A stretch of DNA of 64,000 nucleotides. Origin: Butyrivibrio hungatei DSM 14810. GTDB lineage: Bacteria > Bacillota > Clostridia > Lachnospirales > Lachnospiraceae. Location: the NCBI RefSeq assembly GCF_900143205.1, contig NZ_FRDH01000008.1, positions 115,058-179,057 on the forward strand. The letters run 5' to 3'. The notes beneath the pieces were generated by a model. It had not been told where the DNA came from and made no database searches. It saw nothing but the letters and a program-made list of their open reading frames with translations. Shown one piece after another: positions 52,576 through 61,058 of this stretch. Each line of letters begins with the position of its first letter. The stretch's first letter is position 1. The position numbers and the translations under genes were made by a program.

Positions 52576-53223
52576 TTATACTTCTTCACAGATATATATT
52601 CTTTTAGTTTTGAGAAATTCAAGAGCTTCTTTATCACTAATAAAGCTACATCCTGCAGCCTTGTTAAAAGCGCTAAGATCAGTAATCTTGGCCATGATAA
52701 CAGGGCTGTCAGGAAGAACTTCTCCACTATCAGCTTCTCTAAGCTTATCCTCCATGGCCATTCTCTTTATATATATTTCATCCCAAATACAGTAAACATC
52801 ATAATTTTTCTTTATTACTTCATAATCTTTTATTTTATCCAAAGCAAAATCACATATCTTTTCAAATCCCATAAAGGAGTATATTTTCTCATCAACAGGT
52901 AAAAGAAATACGAAAGGAATATGTTCATTTTTTAGGATTTCAAAGGTCTTTTTAAATACCTCTGACATATGTCCCTGATGTCGCTTATCTTCCCTCGTGG
53001 CAACGGCAACTATGTAGTATGTCTTTATCACAGTGTCCCACAGATTCATGTAATAAGGATTAAGGTGAAGCATTGATAACACTTCACCTTCCATAATACT
53101 TACAATGATCTTATTGTCTCTGCACTTTTCGCTGTAATAGTAATCAACAAACTCTTTAGGATCATCAAAGGCTTCTTCGTAAAGCTTTCTTGTCTGATCC
53201 TTGTCTACGCACTCAGTAATCAT
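52576..53223 (-). CDS. GNAT-family N-acetyltransferase
   Basis: The 215-residue protein has a GNAT fold in the first 130 residues: a middle strand MLHLNPYYMNLWDTVIKTYY, then VAVATREDKRHQGHMSEV for the CoA pyrophosphate loop (RxxGH), and the FLLPVDEKIYSFMGFE closing part. The remaining 85 residues are a C-terminal extension. The acceptor substrate is not known. It overlaps the following-strand partner gene (DUF2156-like) by 4 nt, so the two proteins probably act together. Confidence 0.82.
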   Translation of the reverse strand: MITECVDKDQTRKLYEEAFDDPKEFVDYYYSEKCRDNKIIVSIMEGEVLSMLHLNPYYMNLWDTVIKTYYIVAVATREDKRHQGHMSEVFKKTFEILKNEHIPFVFLLPVDEKIYSFMGFEKICDFALDKIKDYEVIKKNYDVYCIWDEIYIKRMAMEDKLREADSGEVLPDSPVIMAKITDLSAFNKAAGCSFISDKEALEFLKTKRIYICEEV

Positions 53224-54167
53224 AGCTTTTTCTCATACACCCTATATTTTCTTGCAAAGCCTATAGGATTATAACTTTCCTTGGCGTGTCTAAGTCCCTC
53301 GATTCCCATGTCATCTTCTCTATTTACGATTTCTGCTTCCTCATAGGAATTTTGCAAAAACTGCTGGTTTATAACCTGATAGATTCCTGGAATATCGGGG
53401 TTTCCTTTTTCGATGGAGATAACTGCCATCTTCTCTCTTCTGTTGTAGGAACCTATGGTGAAGGCTTCAAGCATCTCATCAATAAAAATGCCTCCAACTC
53501 TATAGGTGACCTTATCACAGTTTCTAAGTATATCTATTATACCGTCCTTTTCCACCAAAAGAGTATCCTTACTTTCAACTCCTTCAGAGAGTTTCACCTC
53601 TATCCACTTTTTCATGAACTCTTCAAGAAAGTACTCATCTGTGCAGCACATGGTCTTATACTCCCATCTGCCTTCGTACTCCTTCATGAACTTATTAACT
53701 AGGTTTCTCTTTTTCTGATATTTTTTTCCTGCAAGAGTCCTAAGTCCTTCTGCATCGTAGAGATAGTCTTTAAGGTCACTCTCTTCCTCAATTATATATT
53801 CTTCATTATTTGTAAGGTCATCAAAACCCAGAACTTTTAAAGCATCTTCATCTGCAAGATCTATTCTTAATGGGCTTTTAAGTTCTATATTAAAATAGCT
53901 CTTTAATAATTCAAAAGCTTTAGGTAGATCCTCTTCTTTACAATAAGGCATGGAGGCAAAATATCCCTTTTCATCCTGCATCAGGATAAAGGCTGCATCC
54001 TCCAGCTTACAGATCCTGGTGTTATACAGCTCTTTCCAGATATAGGTATCAAGAACTGTGCTGTCGCAGGTCTTATTGTCTCTAAGGGCGTATATCGTTG
54101 ATAGTTCTGATGCCTCTTCAAAGTCAGGCTTATGAAACTCAAGTCTTTTACATTCGTTTAATAACAT
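53220..54167 (-). CDS. DUF2156-family acyltransferase-fold protein
   Basis: The 315-residue protein matches the LPG synthase-like C-terminal domain family (DUF2156), two GNAT folds in tandem: KYQKKRNLVNKFMKEYEGRW and EIVNREDDMGIEGLRHAKES, the latter being the conserved DLGIxGLRxAK-like motif near the C-terminus. Some members transfer aminoacyl groups to lipids, but stand-alone soluble members have unknown roles. No membrane segments are present. It precedes and overlaps the acetyltransferase gene. Confidence 0.85.
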   Translation of the reverse strand: MLLNECKRLEFHKPDFEEASELSTIYALRDNKTCDSTVLDTYIWKELYNTRICKLEDAAFILMQDEKGYFASMPYCKEEDLPKAFELLKSYFNIELKSPLRIDLADEDALKVLGFDDLTNNEEYIIEEESDLKDYLYDAEGLRTLAGKKYQKKRNLVNKFMKEYEGRWEYKTMCCTDEYFLEEFMKKWIEVKLSEGVESKDTLLVEKDGIIDILRNCDKVTYRVGGIFIDEMLEAFTIGSYNRREKMAVISIEKGNPDIPGIYQVINQQFLQNSYEEAEIVNREDDMGIEGLRHAKESYNPIGFARKYRVYEKKL

Positions 54168-54368
54168 ACAAACCTCTTTATATTAATCTTTGTGTTGTGG
54201 CAAATTGTATTTTACACAATATATTATATTACAAAAACTTACCTTGGTCTATTTTTTTGAAAAAATTTCCAACACTTTCTTTTTCTTATCCGTTATATAG
54301 TTAGAAAGCGCTTAAATTAAGTTATAATCATGATATAACGCTAAAAAAGTCAGTGGAAAGACAATGTT

Positions 54369-54827
54369 ATGAACCCAGAAATATCAGTCCTATATGAAAA
54401 ACTTCATAACGAACTTGTCAAATGGTGCTGTCTTATGACGGGAAGCTATGATACTGCTGAAGAGCTTGTTCAAGAGGGCTTTGTAAAGGCTATTGAACAC
54501 TGGGATACCCTTAAATCCCTGGCCTTCCACCAGCAAAGAGCCTGGCTCTATCAGACCATCAAGCACCTTTTTATTGACAGTGTGAGGAAAAATAAAAGAG
54601 AATTCCTGACAAATGAAGTTCCTGAAACTACCACTTCTTTTGACTACTCAGAAAAAGAATGGATGGAACTAATAAACTCTCTTCCTCCCTTGGAAGGAAA
54701 GGTTTTGCTCCTAAGATATGTAGAGGGCTTTACCTCAAATCAGATAGGAACACTCTTAAAAATCCCACCTGGAACAGTTCGAAGTAAGTTACATGATGCC
54801 CGCAAACATCTAAGAAATAAATTATAA
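54369..54827 (+). CDS. ECF-type RNA polymerase sigma factor
   Basis: The 152-residue protein has sigma region 2 (TAEELVQEGFVKAIEHW; AWLYQTIKHLFIDSVRK) and region 4 (LRYVEGFTSNQIGTLLKIPP; GTVRSKLHDARKHLRN). It directs RNA polymerase to a special promoter class. There is no anti-sigma factor with a membrane segment next to it; the following gene encodes a soluble repeat protein with an N-terminal CxxC. TTATCCGTTA upstream (54286-54295) may be part of an autoregulated promoter. Confidence 0.92.
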   Translation: MNPEISVLYEKLHNELVKWCCLMTGSYDTAEELVQEGFVKAIEHWDTLKSLAFHQQRAWLYQTIKHLFIDSVRKNKREFLTNEVPETTTSFDYSEKEWMELINSLPPLEGKVLLLRYVEGFTSNQIGTLLKIPPGTVRSKLHDARKHLRNKL

Positions 54828-54849
54828 ACATCACAAAAGGAGACCGGAT

Positions 54850-56088
54850 ATGAAACTTAAGATTAACTGCGATAAATGCGATGCACGCAAGATTGTTGAA
54901 GAAAATTATACTCAGTACGATGAAATAGTGATTAACACTGATGAACTTGTTGTTGATTCCAGAAGTAAGGCTGTTCTTAATAGGCTTCCTTTTAACATCA
55001 GTGCTGACTACGTTAGAAGCCGTGACGACGAAGAAAGTCAGAAGCCATCAGCCAGAACTGTCAATGGAATCTATGAGATCAATGAATCTTCTATAGTTGA
55101 AGATGACCAGTCTATTGTTGTAAATGGAGTACTTAAGATTGCTCCAAAGACAGAGGAAATCTTAAGAAAATATGAAAGCATTGTTGTAAACGGCCTTATC
55201 CTCTGCCCTAAGTCAGTTGCTTCTATCCTGCCACTTCCAGGACTTAGTATAAATGGCCTCATCAAGGCTTATCCAGATGAGTACACTCTTCTTGATAATA
55301 ATTTTAAGCTTGATAAGTACTTTCCTATGAGAGCCACAAATGGAAGCGGATACTTTGCTGCAAGCTACATCTATGACGCAGACATTGAGACCAATTTCAG
55401 TATGCTGGCAGAAAAGAACATCAAGTTCCACACTGACAAGATCTATATCAGAAAGAGCCACTTAGAAGCAGGTCTTTCACTCTTTAATATCGAAGCTGAA
55501 ATAAATGAAGTTCCTGATATCTGCACTATTGTCCAGGGTAATGTCGTTCTTGATGAGAGCTTCATAACAGCATATGGTACTAACCCATATGTAATCGGTA
55601 ACCTTGATATTCCAAAAGAAAGCAAGGAAATCTTAAATAGCCTTGAAAGCCTCACGGTTGATGGTACTATCAAAGTTGATAATCATTGCGTAGAGGCACT
55701 TAATAGCTTAAATGCCAGCTACAAAGAGCTGGTAGTTGTAAAAGGCGTTGTCCTTCAAGACCGCCCTATTATCAACATTAGTAGAGACATTCTTGAGGAT
55801 AATGCAGATGGTGTAACTATTCAGGACTGCGCTGTAGTTAAATTTGAAAGTAACATTGAGCCTGAACTTATTAGGGAAAGGGTTAAAATCAAGGACTGCG
55901 CCAAGGTTGACTGCTCTTCTGAGCAAAAGTCCGCTGTTGACTCAGTATCTACCGATGTAGCCATGGTCGGAACTGGAAGCATCCTTTCTGGCATATTTAA
56001 TTCTATCTTTGGAGACAGCTCTTCTGACGGGAATAATGGCCACAATAGTGATACAAAGTATGTTAATGCTGACTACTATGAACTTTGA
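54850..56088 (+). CDS. Repeat protein of unknown function with N-terminal CxxC, partner of the sigma factor
   Basis: The 412-residue protein starts with MKLKINCDKCDARK, a possible metal-binding CxxC. It then has several degenerate units of about 30-35 residues with the core IVVNGxLxIxPK and a helix-like EILxxYES (for example residues 85-140 and 255-285), which would fit a beta-solenoid or bactofilin-like stack. Residues 370-400 are Ser/Gly-rich. No membrane segment or signal peptide is visible. It lies 22 nt after the ECF sigma gene with a strong AGGAG site and overlaps the reading frame of the following hydrolase. A role as regulator of the sigma factor is inference. Confidence 0.75.
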   Translation: MKLKINCDKCDARKIVEENYTQYDEIVINTDELVVDSRSKAVLNRLPFNISADYVRSRDDEESQKPSARTVNGIYEINESSIVEDDQSIVVNGVLKIAPKTEEILRKYESIVVNGLILCPKSVASILPLPGLSINGLIKAYPDEYTLLDNNFKLDKYFPMRATNGSGYFAASYIYDADIETNFSMLAEKNIKFHTDKIYIRKSHLEAGLSLFNIEAEINEVPDICTIVQGNVVLDESFITAYGTNPYVIGNLDIPKESKEILNSLESLTVDGTIKVDNHCVEALNSLNASYKELVVVKGVVLQDRPIINISRDILEDNADGVTIQDCAVVKFESNIEPELIRERVKIKDCAKVDCSSEQKSAVDSVSTDVAMVGTGSILSGIFNSIFGDSSSDGNNGHNSDTKYVNADYYEL

Positions 56089-56105
56089 TGATTCTGCGGA
56101 GAAAA

Positions 56106-57197
56106 ATGAAAAACAAAATTAAAAAAATACTAAAAATCATTTTAATATTATTAGCTTCTATCCTAGCACTTGGAGTTATGGCGGTTATATTCCTTCGCCT
56201 AAGTAATTACCTCCATCACAGGATTGAACTAAGGGACGGCGTAAACGAGACCACCTATATTGATATCAATGGTCAGAAGCAGTACATAATGATCATGGGA
56301 CAAGATGAATCAAACCCTGTTATTATCTACCTTCACGGAGGCCCATCTAGTCCTGATACCTGCATAACCTACAGTTTTACAGACTATCTTACTGATGAAT
56401 ATACGGTTATTAGCTGGGATCAGAGGGGATGCGGAAGAACATATTTTAAGAATATAAAAAGTGATCCTGAAAACTCCACAGCATCTTTTGAACAGGCACT
56501 TGATGACTTAGACGCCCTTGTTACCTATGCCTGTAAGCGATTTGGTAAAGACAAGGTCATAATCATGGGACATTCTTACGGAACTGCCCTTGGTAGTACC
56601 TATGTCAAAAAATATCCTGACAAGGTGTCAGCCTACATTGGCATCGGGCAGCTCGTGTCACTGGAAGAAGCTGATATTCACAGTTACAATGATGCACTAA
56701 ATAAAGCAAAGGCTGCAGGTGATGACACCAGTAGCCTTGAAGAAAAATATGCTAAGTTTTGTGAAAAGCCAGGAATTCCTACTTTACTTGAACTTAGAGA
56801 ACTAACAAGTAAGTACCATCCTGTAACAAAAGAAGCTGACCATATGGGCCTTGCTCTTTTTTCACCCTACGCTGGTATTGATGACCTTAGGTGGCTCCTT
56901 ATACAGATGGGGGATATAAAAAAGTATGTGTCCCTGAATCAGAAACTATTTGATTTCGCACTTTCTTTTAACGCCTGGGCGAATGGTACCAGCTATGAGA
57001 TGCCAGTTTGCATCATCCAGGGCTCAGAAGACTGGGTATGCCCAACAGATATGGCAGGTAATTACCTTGATGCTGTAGCGTCACCATATAAAAAATTCTA
57101 CGTTATTGAAGGCTGTGGCCATGATGTTCACTGCGCAAAGCCTAAGGAATTTTGTGCGGATCTGAAGGATTTCCTTAATTCTTCAAAATTAAACTAA
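56106..57197 (+). CDS. Membrane-anchored alpha/beta hydrolase (proline iminopeptidase-like)
   Basis: The 363-residue protein has an N-terminal anchor (residues 1-30), then an alpha/beta hydrolase: YLHGGPSSP oxyanion-hole loop, SWDQRGCGRTYF (typical of prolyl iminopeptidases), nucleophile elbow MGHSYGTALG and C-terminal EGCGHDVHC with the catalytic His. It should act on a small peptide or ester outside the membrane. CGGAG lies 4-5 nt before the ATG at 56106; an ATG at 56088 shares 1 nt with the previous stop but has no ribosome binding site. Third gene of the sigma factor operon. Confidence 0.85.
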   Translation: MKNKIKKILKIILILLASILALGVMAVIFLRLSNYLHHRIELRDGVNETTYIDINGQKQYIMIMGQDESNPVIIYLHGGPSSPDTCITYSFTDYLTDEYTVISWDQRGCGRTYFKNIKSDPENSTASFEQALDDLDALVTYACKRFGKDKVIIMGHSYGTALGSTYVKKYPDKVSAYIGIGQLVSLEEADIHSYNDALNKAKAAGDDTSSLEEKYAKFCEKPGIPTLLELRELTSKYHPVTKEADHMGLALFSPYAGIDDLRWLLIQMGDIKKYVSLNQKLFDFALSFNAWANGTSYEMPVCIIQGSEDWVCPTDMAGNYLDAVASPYKKFYVIEGCGHDVHCAKPKEFCADLKDFLNSSKLN

Positions 57198-57206
57198 GAG
57201 CCTTTG

Positions 57207-57234
57207 AAAAAAGCCCTGCATTGCAGGGCTTTTT
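57207..57234 (+). terminator. Terminator of the sigma factor operon
   Basis: AAAAAGCCCTGCA and TGCAGGGCTTTTT form a perfect stem with a minimal loop; the gene stop lies about 10 nt upstream. It may also serve the convergent Rpn gene. Confidence 0.93.
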
Positions 57235-57245
57235 ACTATCTTTTA

Positions 57246-58115
57246 TCAATTCTTGACTAATAACTCAAAATCTTCTAATAACTGTTTCCTATACTCAGAA
57301 TCTTCTGTAACCCTAATAATATCTGAAGATCGATCATTCTCTATAAGCCATTTAATAAGCCTGGCAAGTTTTTCCTCACCTACCTTAACTCCGTCATCAA
57401 AACTCTCATCCTGTATAACCTGTAAATGCTTCTCTGCATTATATCCTAATACGCCCATCTCAATGACCTCCTCTCTATTCTGAAGCAAGAAATCTTTAAG
57501 AATATCCTCATTTATACACTCGTCAACAGCCCTTGTGATTGCTACTTTGACGTTGCTTTTCTCTTCTTTTATACATTTTCGCACTTTTGCTACAAAAATG
57601 GAATACTCTTTCAGCGTTTTACAGTCATCCATAAGCTCTTTGTTATGGCCTTCATTGATATTTATGACCTTTACAATTAGCTCCAGTTCAGGGTTATCAG
57701 TACTCTTATGATAAAGATCTGAAAGCTTATATATCTTCTCGTCTTCCATCTTAACAGCACCATTATAAAACGTAATAAACCTAGGTGTAGGAATATCAAT
57801 CTTCTTGGTCTTATAAGTCTCTTCAATTGGAATTATTTCCCTATAGATGCTTGCGACATATTCGAGATTTCTAAGTGGGATGTTAGGACAAGGCGTTGAC
57901 TGATGCTCATACAAACTAAGCTCATAATCGATAATAAATGATAAGTCATTCTTCATGTTAAGAAATGTGTTGCCCTCAAGCGTGGTGATCTCTAGATCAT
58001 CCGGATTGTCATAGTTACTGTGATTAACTCCGTTGTAGAGTTCTAGGAGCCGCTCTTTATCATGGAACAGCTTTCTGAATACAGTGTCCTTATACTTTTG
58101 GTTTTCAATTGTCAT
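57246..58115 (-). CDS. Rpn-family recombination-promoting nuclease/putative transposase
   Basis: The 289-residue protein matches the Rpn/PD-(D/E)XK family found in many copies in Lachnospiraceae: KYKDTVFRKLFHDKERLLEL at the N-terminus and NDLSFIIDYELSLYEHQS with the acidic and EHQS catalytic pattern. Family members bind and cut DNA and are thought to assist recombination; they often vary in copy number. No terminal repeats are seen around the gene. Confidence 0.88.
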   Translation of the reverse strand: MTIENQKYKDTVFRKLFHDKERLLELYNGVNHSNYDNPDDLEITTLEGNTFLNMKNDLSFIIDYELSLYEHQSTPCPNIPLRNLEYVASIYREIIPIEETYKTKKIDIPTPRFITFYNGAVKMEDEKIYKLSDLYHKSTDNPELELIVKVININEGHNKELMDDCKTLKEYSIFVAKVRKCIKEEKSNVKVAITRAVDECINEDILKDFLLQNREEVIEMGVLGYNAEKHLQVIQDESFDDGVKVGEEKLARLIKWLIENDRSSDIIRVTEDSEYRKQLLEDFELLVKN

Positions 58116-58255
58116 TTAACTACCTTCTTTCATTGTTTTTAGTTACTTCTTTGGAATCTGTTGGCGAAAGCCTTGATAAATAGAACGTAACTTAGAATAA
58201 TATGCTCAGACGTGAGCAAAAGATATTCTAACAGAGTATAGAAGAAAAATCAAAA

Positions 58256-58286
58256 TAAAAGAGAGTAACCGCTTTAGTTACTCTCT
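58256..58286 (-). terminator. Terminator of the small membrane protein pair
   Basis: AGAGAGTAAC and GTTACTCTCT form a 10-bp perfect stem with a 7-nt loop; on the minus strand it is followed by TTTTATTTTG. The 205-nt stretch between it and the Rpn gene has no other feature that I can support. Confidence 0.85.
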
Positions 58287-58321
58287 CCAATCAAGTCATC
58301 TTAGAAAATTTCTACTTACTA

Positions 58322-59044
58322 TCAATACCTTATCTTTATTTCCCTTGTCTCATCTTCATGCACAAACTTTACAGCAAGAGAACCTGTCTCTGCCGTATAC
58401 TCCCAGTACTCAATTGATGTAGGAAGATAGTGGTCAGTACCATCGTAATATTTGTGGTAACAGAGCTTGTCTCCTTCAAGATCCTTCATAAGTATTGGAA
58501 TTGCTTCATCAACGATAGATTTTCTCTTACTCTCATCAAAATGAAATCTGGCAATAAGCAAATATGAGTCAGATGCCACTTCTGATGATAGATATTCATA
58601 TGCATCTAGAACCTTTTCTCCATTTTCCTCATGAGAATGCCTGAACTTAAACTCTTCTACCATGGCAGCATAATCATCCGCTGAAAAAGCCGCTTGCTCT
58701 TTTTTTAATGTATATGAATTGTAGCAATAAAGAGTTACAAAACAAATAATGGGTAAAAGAGGTATTATCATCAGGTAATTAGATATATCCCTGTAATGAA
58801 GGATAGACTGAATAACCTTTATCAATATAATGAAATATGCTCCAAATGATGCAAAGATCATAATATTAAAAATTAATGACGAAATAATTGCTGCTCCAAC
58901 GCCATCTATACCTTGGCCGTTTCGATCTGAAGAGCATTTAAGAAATACTGCTCCAATGCCATATGCAGCTGGAATCAGTATCAATGAAACAACTATTAGA
59001 ATATACAATGATTTCTTTGACAAAGGCGCTAATATCATTTTCAT
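58322..59044 (-). CDS. Membrane protein of unknown function
   Basis: The 240-residue protein has three or four membrane segments in the first 125 residues (LYILIVVSLILIPAAYGIG; AAIISSLIFNIMIFASFGAY; LMIIPLLPIICFVTLYCY) and a soluble C-terminal domain of about 110 residues rich in charged residues, with IARFHFDESKRKSIVDEAIP. I recognise no family. It overlaps the preceding 84-residue membrane protein by 4 nt, and so is likely produced with it. Confidence 0.72.
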   Translation of the reverse strand: MKMILAPLSKKSLYILIVVSLILIPAAYGIGAVFLKCSSDRNGQGIDGVGAAIISSLIFNIMIFASFGAYFIILIKVIQSILHYRDISNYLMIIPLLPIICFVTLYCYNSYTLKKEQAAFSADDYAAMVEEFKFRHSHEENGEKVLDAYEYLSSEVASDSYLLIARFHFDESKRKSIVDEAIPILMKDLEGDKLCYHKYYDGTDHYLPTSIEYWEYTAETGSLAVKFVHEDETREIKIRY

Positions 59045-59295
59045 CCCACCATCGACATAATAAAGTTAATGATAACACCTGCAGAACCTCCAGCAATACA
59101 TAAAAGGATAATACCGATTATAATACAGACTCTGCTAAGAACCTTTCTCCTTGAATCCTTAGAAAAATGCTTACCTGTAAATAAAAGGACCAAACCACCA
59201 ATAAGTCCGGTAAAAAATAGTCCGATCACAATAGATGCGATTATAGCAAATACGATAAGTGCAAAAATTATTACCAAAATGAATAATCCGCCCAA
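59041..59295 (-). CDS. Small two-helix membrane protein
   Basis: The 84-residue protein has two or three hydrophobic segments (FILVIIFALIVFAIIASIVI; VCIIIGIILLCIAGGSAGVI) and a short basic loop between (KHFSKDSRRKVLSR). The start is a TTG at 59295 with AGGAGG about 9 nt upstream. It overlaps the next gene by 4 nt. I recognise no family. Confidence 0.68.
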   Translation of the reverse strand: MGGLFILVIIFALIVFAIIASIVIGLFFTGLIGGLVLLFTGKHFSKDSRRKVLSRVCIIIGIILLCIAGGSAGVIINFIMSMVG

Positions 59296-59332
59296 AACTC
59301 TCTTCCTCCTAAACTAGTAATCATCCAACATA

Positions 59333-60031
59333 TTATCCCCAATTATCCAAAATCTCAAGCATATCTGCATAGGAATGGTACTTCTCTGCATATTGAAGCT
59401 TTGATTCATCTAAAAGCTCTGCAACATGAGCATTAAACTCCTCCTCAGTCACAGTCTGACCCTCCCACTCGTAGGTCAGCGTGTATGGATAATTCTCATC
59501 AGTGGTCATCTTCTCCCAATCTTCATCGGACACATACTTAAGGCCAGAAGCAATCAGCGTAAACTTGCCATCCTTAAGCTGCGTGATCTCCACTGGATAA
59601 TAGTCCTGATGCCCCGTATCCGTATAAATGAGGCCGCCGTACTGAATGTACTTGGAACCAATCCTAGAAAAATGCCCCTCGACAACCTGCCCCTCATAAT
59701 ATGTCAAAATGTACTCGCCACCAGCCTCAGTCCCAGAATCGATCAAAAGCTCCGGCTCAGTATTATCATCAACATATATAAGAGCAAAAGGCATTTCATC
59801 ATTATCGAAATAATCTTCGCCATACTCAGTCCTGATATACTCCGCATAAGCGCTTGGCCAACCAAGCTCCTCAGTAGATGCCTCTACTACAACCTCTTCC
59901 GTAGACACTTCAGCAGATGCCTCCGTAGCCGACTCAGTAGAAGCCTCAGCTGCCGCTTCCGGCACAGGCTCTGCGCACCCTGTTAAAAGAGCTACAGAAA
60001 GCGCCGCAATTCCTATATTTACTCTCTTCAT
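59333..60031 (-). CDS. Lipoprotein with Ala/Ser/Glu/Thr-rich linker, function unknown
   Basis: The 232-residue precursor has a signal peptide and lipobox (ALLTGCAEP). Residues about 22-55 form a low-complexity linker with repeated ASTE and ESATEA units, then a domain of about 175 residues with YAEYIRTEYGEDYFDNDEMP and DDNTEPELLIDSG, a pattern seen in many clostridial lipoproteins. GGAGG lies 6 nt before the ATG at 60031, which excludes five upstream codons. Function is unknown. Confidence 0.8.
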   Translation of the reverse strand: MKRVNIGIAALSVALLTGCAEPVPEAAAEASTESATEASAEVSTEEVVVEASTEELGWPSAYAEYIRTEYGEDYFDNDEMPFALIYVDDNTEPELLIDSGTEAGGEYILTYYEGQVVEGHFSRIGSKYIQYGGLIYTDTGHQDYYPVEITQLKDGKFTLIASGLKYVSDEDWEKMTTDENYPYTLTYEWEGQTVTEEEFNAHVAELLDESKLQYAEKYHSYADMLEILDNWG

Positions 60032-60090
60032 ATCGTTCCTCCACAAGCGTATCTACTAGTGAAACACATCATCCACCCCAAGATGTTGCA

Positions 60091-60432
60091 TCACTCCCAC
60101 TTCTTCCAAACATCAGGCTGGTAGCCAAGTGTGGCCTGCCTTCCATTTCTCACAACCGGAGTCTTGATGATATGCTGATTCTCCATGAGTTTCTCCAGCT
60201 TGTCCTCATCAGCAATATATTGTAAAAGAGCTATAGCATCCTTATCCTTGGCATTCTCATCTATCATGTTTGACAGACCACCACACACAGAAGCTACAGA
60301 AGTAAGCTCACCCTTACTCATGCCCTTCTCCTTCATGTCGATAAACTGAAACTTGATCCCGCGCTCCTTAAAGAAACGCTCTGCCTTCTTGGTATCATTG
60401 CACTTCTTAGTGCCAAAAATCTGTATGTTCAT
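60091..60432 (-). CDS. ArsC/Spx-family thioredoxin-fold protein
   Basis: The 113-residue protein has the ArsC fold: IQIFGTKKCNDTKKAERFF with a single Cys (CxxT), the FIDMKEKGMSKGEL segment and KTPVVRNGRQATLGYQ with the cis-Pro loop. A single Cys excludes the CxxC redox pair of typical Spx; the family includes glutaredoxin-linked reductases and regulators such as MgsR. Role in redox stress is possible. It lies 46 nt from the IS21 element, alone. Confidence 0.85.
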   Translation of the reverse strand: MNIQIFGTKKCNDTKKAERFFKERGIKFQFIDMKEKGMSKGELTSVASVCGGLSNMIDENAKDKDAIALLQYIADEDKLEKLMENQHIIKTPVVRNGRQATLGYQPDVWKKWE

Positions 60433-60480
60433 TTAACCTCCAAATGCTGTCTACTTCCAAAATCAGAAGCCTTATTTATA

Positions 60481-60610
60481 TGTTGAATGTCAAGTAAAAT
60501 TGACCCACTTTTACACTTAAATCTGACCCACCCCTAGATCCGCCAGTGCGATTTTGAGGGCGGGTCAGTTTTATTTATAAATCTCGATTTTTACACTGTG
60601 AATTGACCCA
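60481..60610. repeat. Left terminal region of the IS21 element
   Basis: About 130 nt without a gene that hold four copies of a GACCC-containing repeat in two orientations: TTGACCCACTT near 60500, CTGACCCACCCC at 60523, its inverse CGGGTCAG at 60561 and TTGACCCACC near 60603. They match copies at the right end and are probably transposase-binding sites. Confidence 0.8.
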
Positions 60611-60614
60611 CCTT

Positions 60615-61058
60615 TTAATGAGTTACCAGTGTGTATCCAGCACCGGTAAGTGCTGTTTTATCTATGATCATTGTCTTGCTCAAGGTATCCATGACAACAT
60701 ACCTGCTAAGTTCTAGTAGTCTGTCACCGATAAGTTCCTTCACGAGCTTCTCCATAGCCTCAGCCTTGGGAGCATTTCTTTCTATTTTGTCCTCGCATAT
60801 ATGTTGTGGTTTAACTGGGGAGCATAGTTCATCCATCGACATAAATAAGTTCTCATCTGCCTGTTTGCATTGCTCAGCTCTGAATCTGTCAGTTGTTTCG
60901 TCGTATCCCAGGGAATCCATGCTCTTCATTCTTGACAGCGTTGACCAAGGATACTTTATTCCAAATGACTCTCGGAGCGTTTGGTAAAGAGCATCCTTTC
61001 CGCCATTGTTGTATATTCCTGCAAGTTCAGGGAGATTTTTATCTCTTATTTTAACCAT
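60615..61058 (-). CDS. IS21-borne accessory protein of 147 residues, function unknown
   Basis: The protein begins MVKIRDKNLPELAGIYNNGG and has a helix-turn-helix-like stretch (FGIKYPWSTLSRMKSMDSLG, residues 33-52), so DNA binding is possible. I recognise no family. It starts inside the 158-residue gene (13-nt overlap), and is the last of four overlapping genes on the element. It ends 5 nt before the left terminal repeats. Its position inside the ends shows that it travels with the element. Confidence 0.75.
   Translation of the reverse strand: MVKIRDKNLPELAGIYNNGGKDALYQTLRESFGIKYPWSTLSRMKSMDSLGYDETTDRFRAEQCKQADENLFMSMDELCSPVKPQHICEDKIERNAPKAEAMEKLVKELIGDRLLELSRYVVMDTLSKTMIIDKTALTGAGYTLVTH

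Noticed and set aside
54168..54368. Small gene or RNA in the spacer between the DUF2156 and sigma genes
   Set aside because: No open frame with a ribosome binding site and no stable hairpin; it seems to hold only the two divergent promoters.
58116..58255. Terminal repeats that would make the Rpn gene a complete mobile element
   Set aside because: No inverted or direct repeats were found on the two sides of the gene.
60481..60610. Spaced GACCC repeats that might be a CRISPR or iteron array
   Set aside because: Only four copies in mixed orientation, uneven spacing, and matching copies at the other end of an IS21 element explain them as transposon ends.
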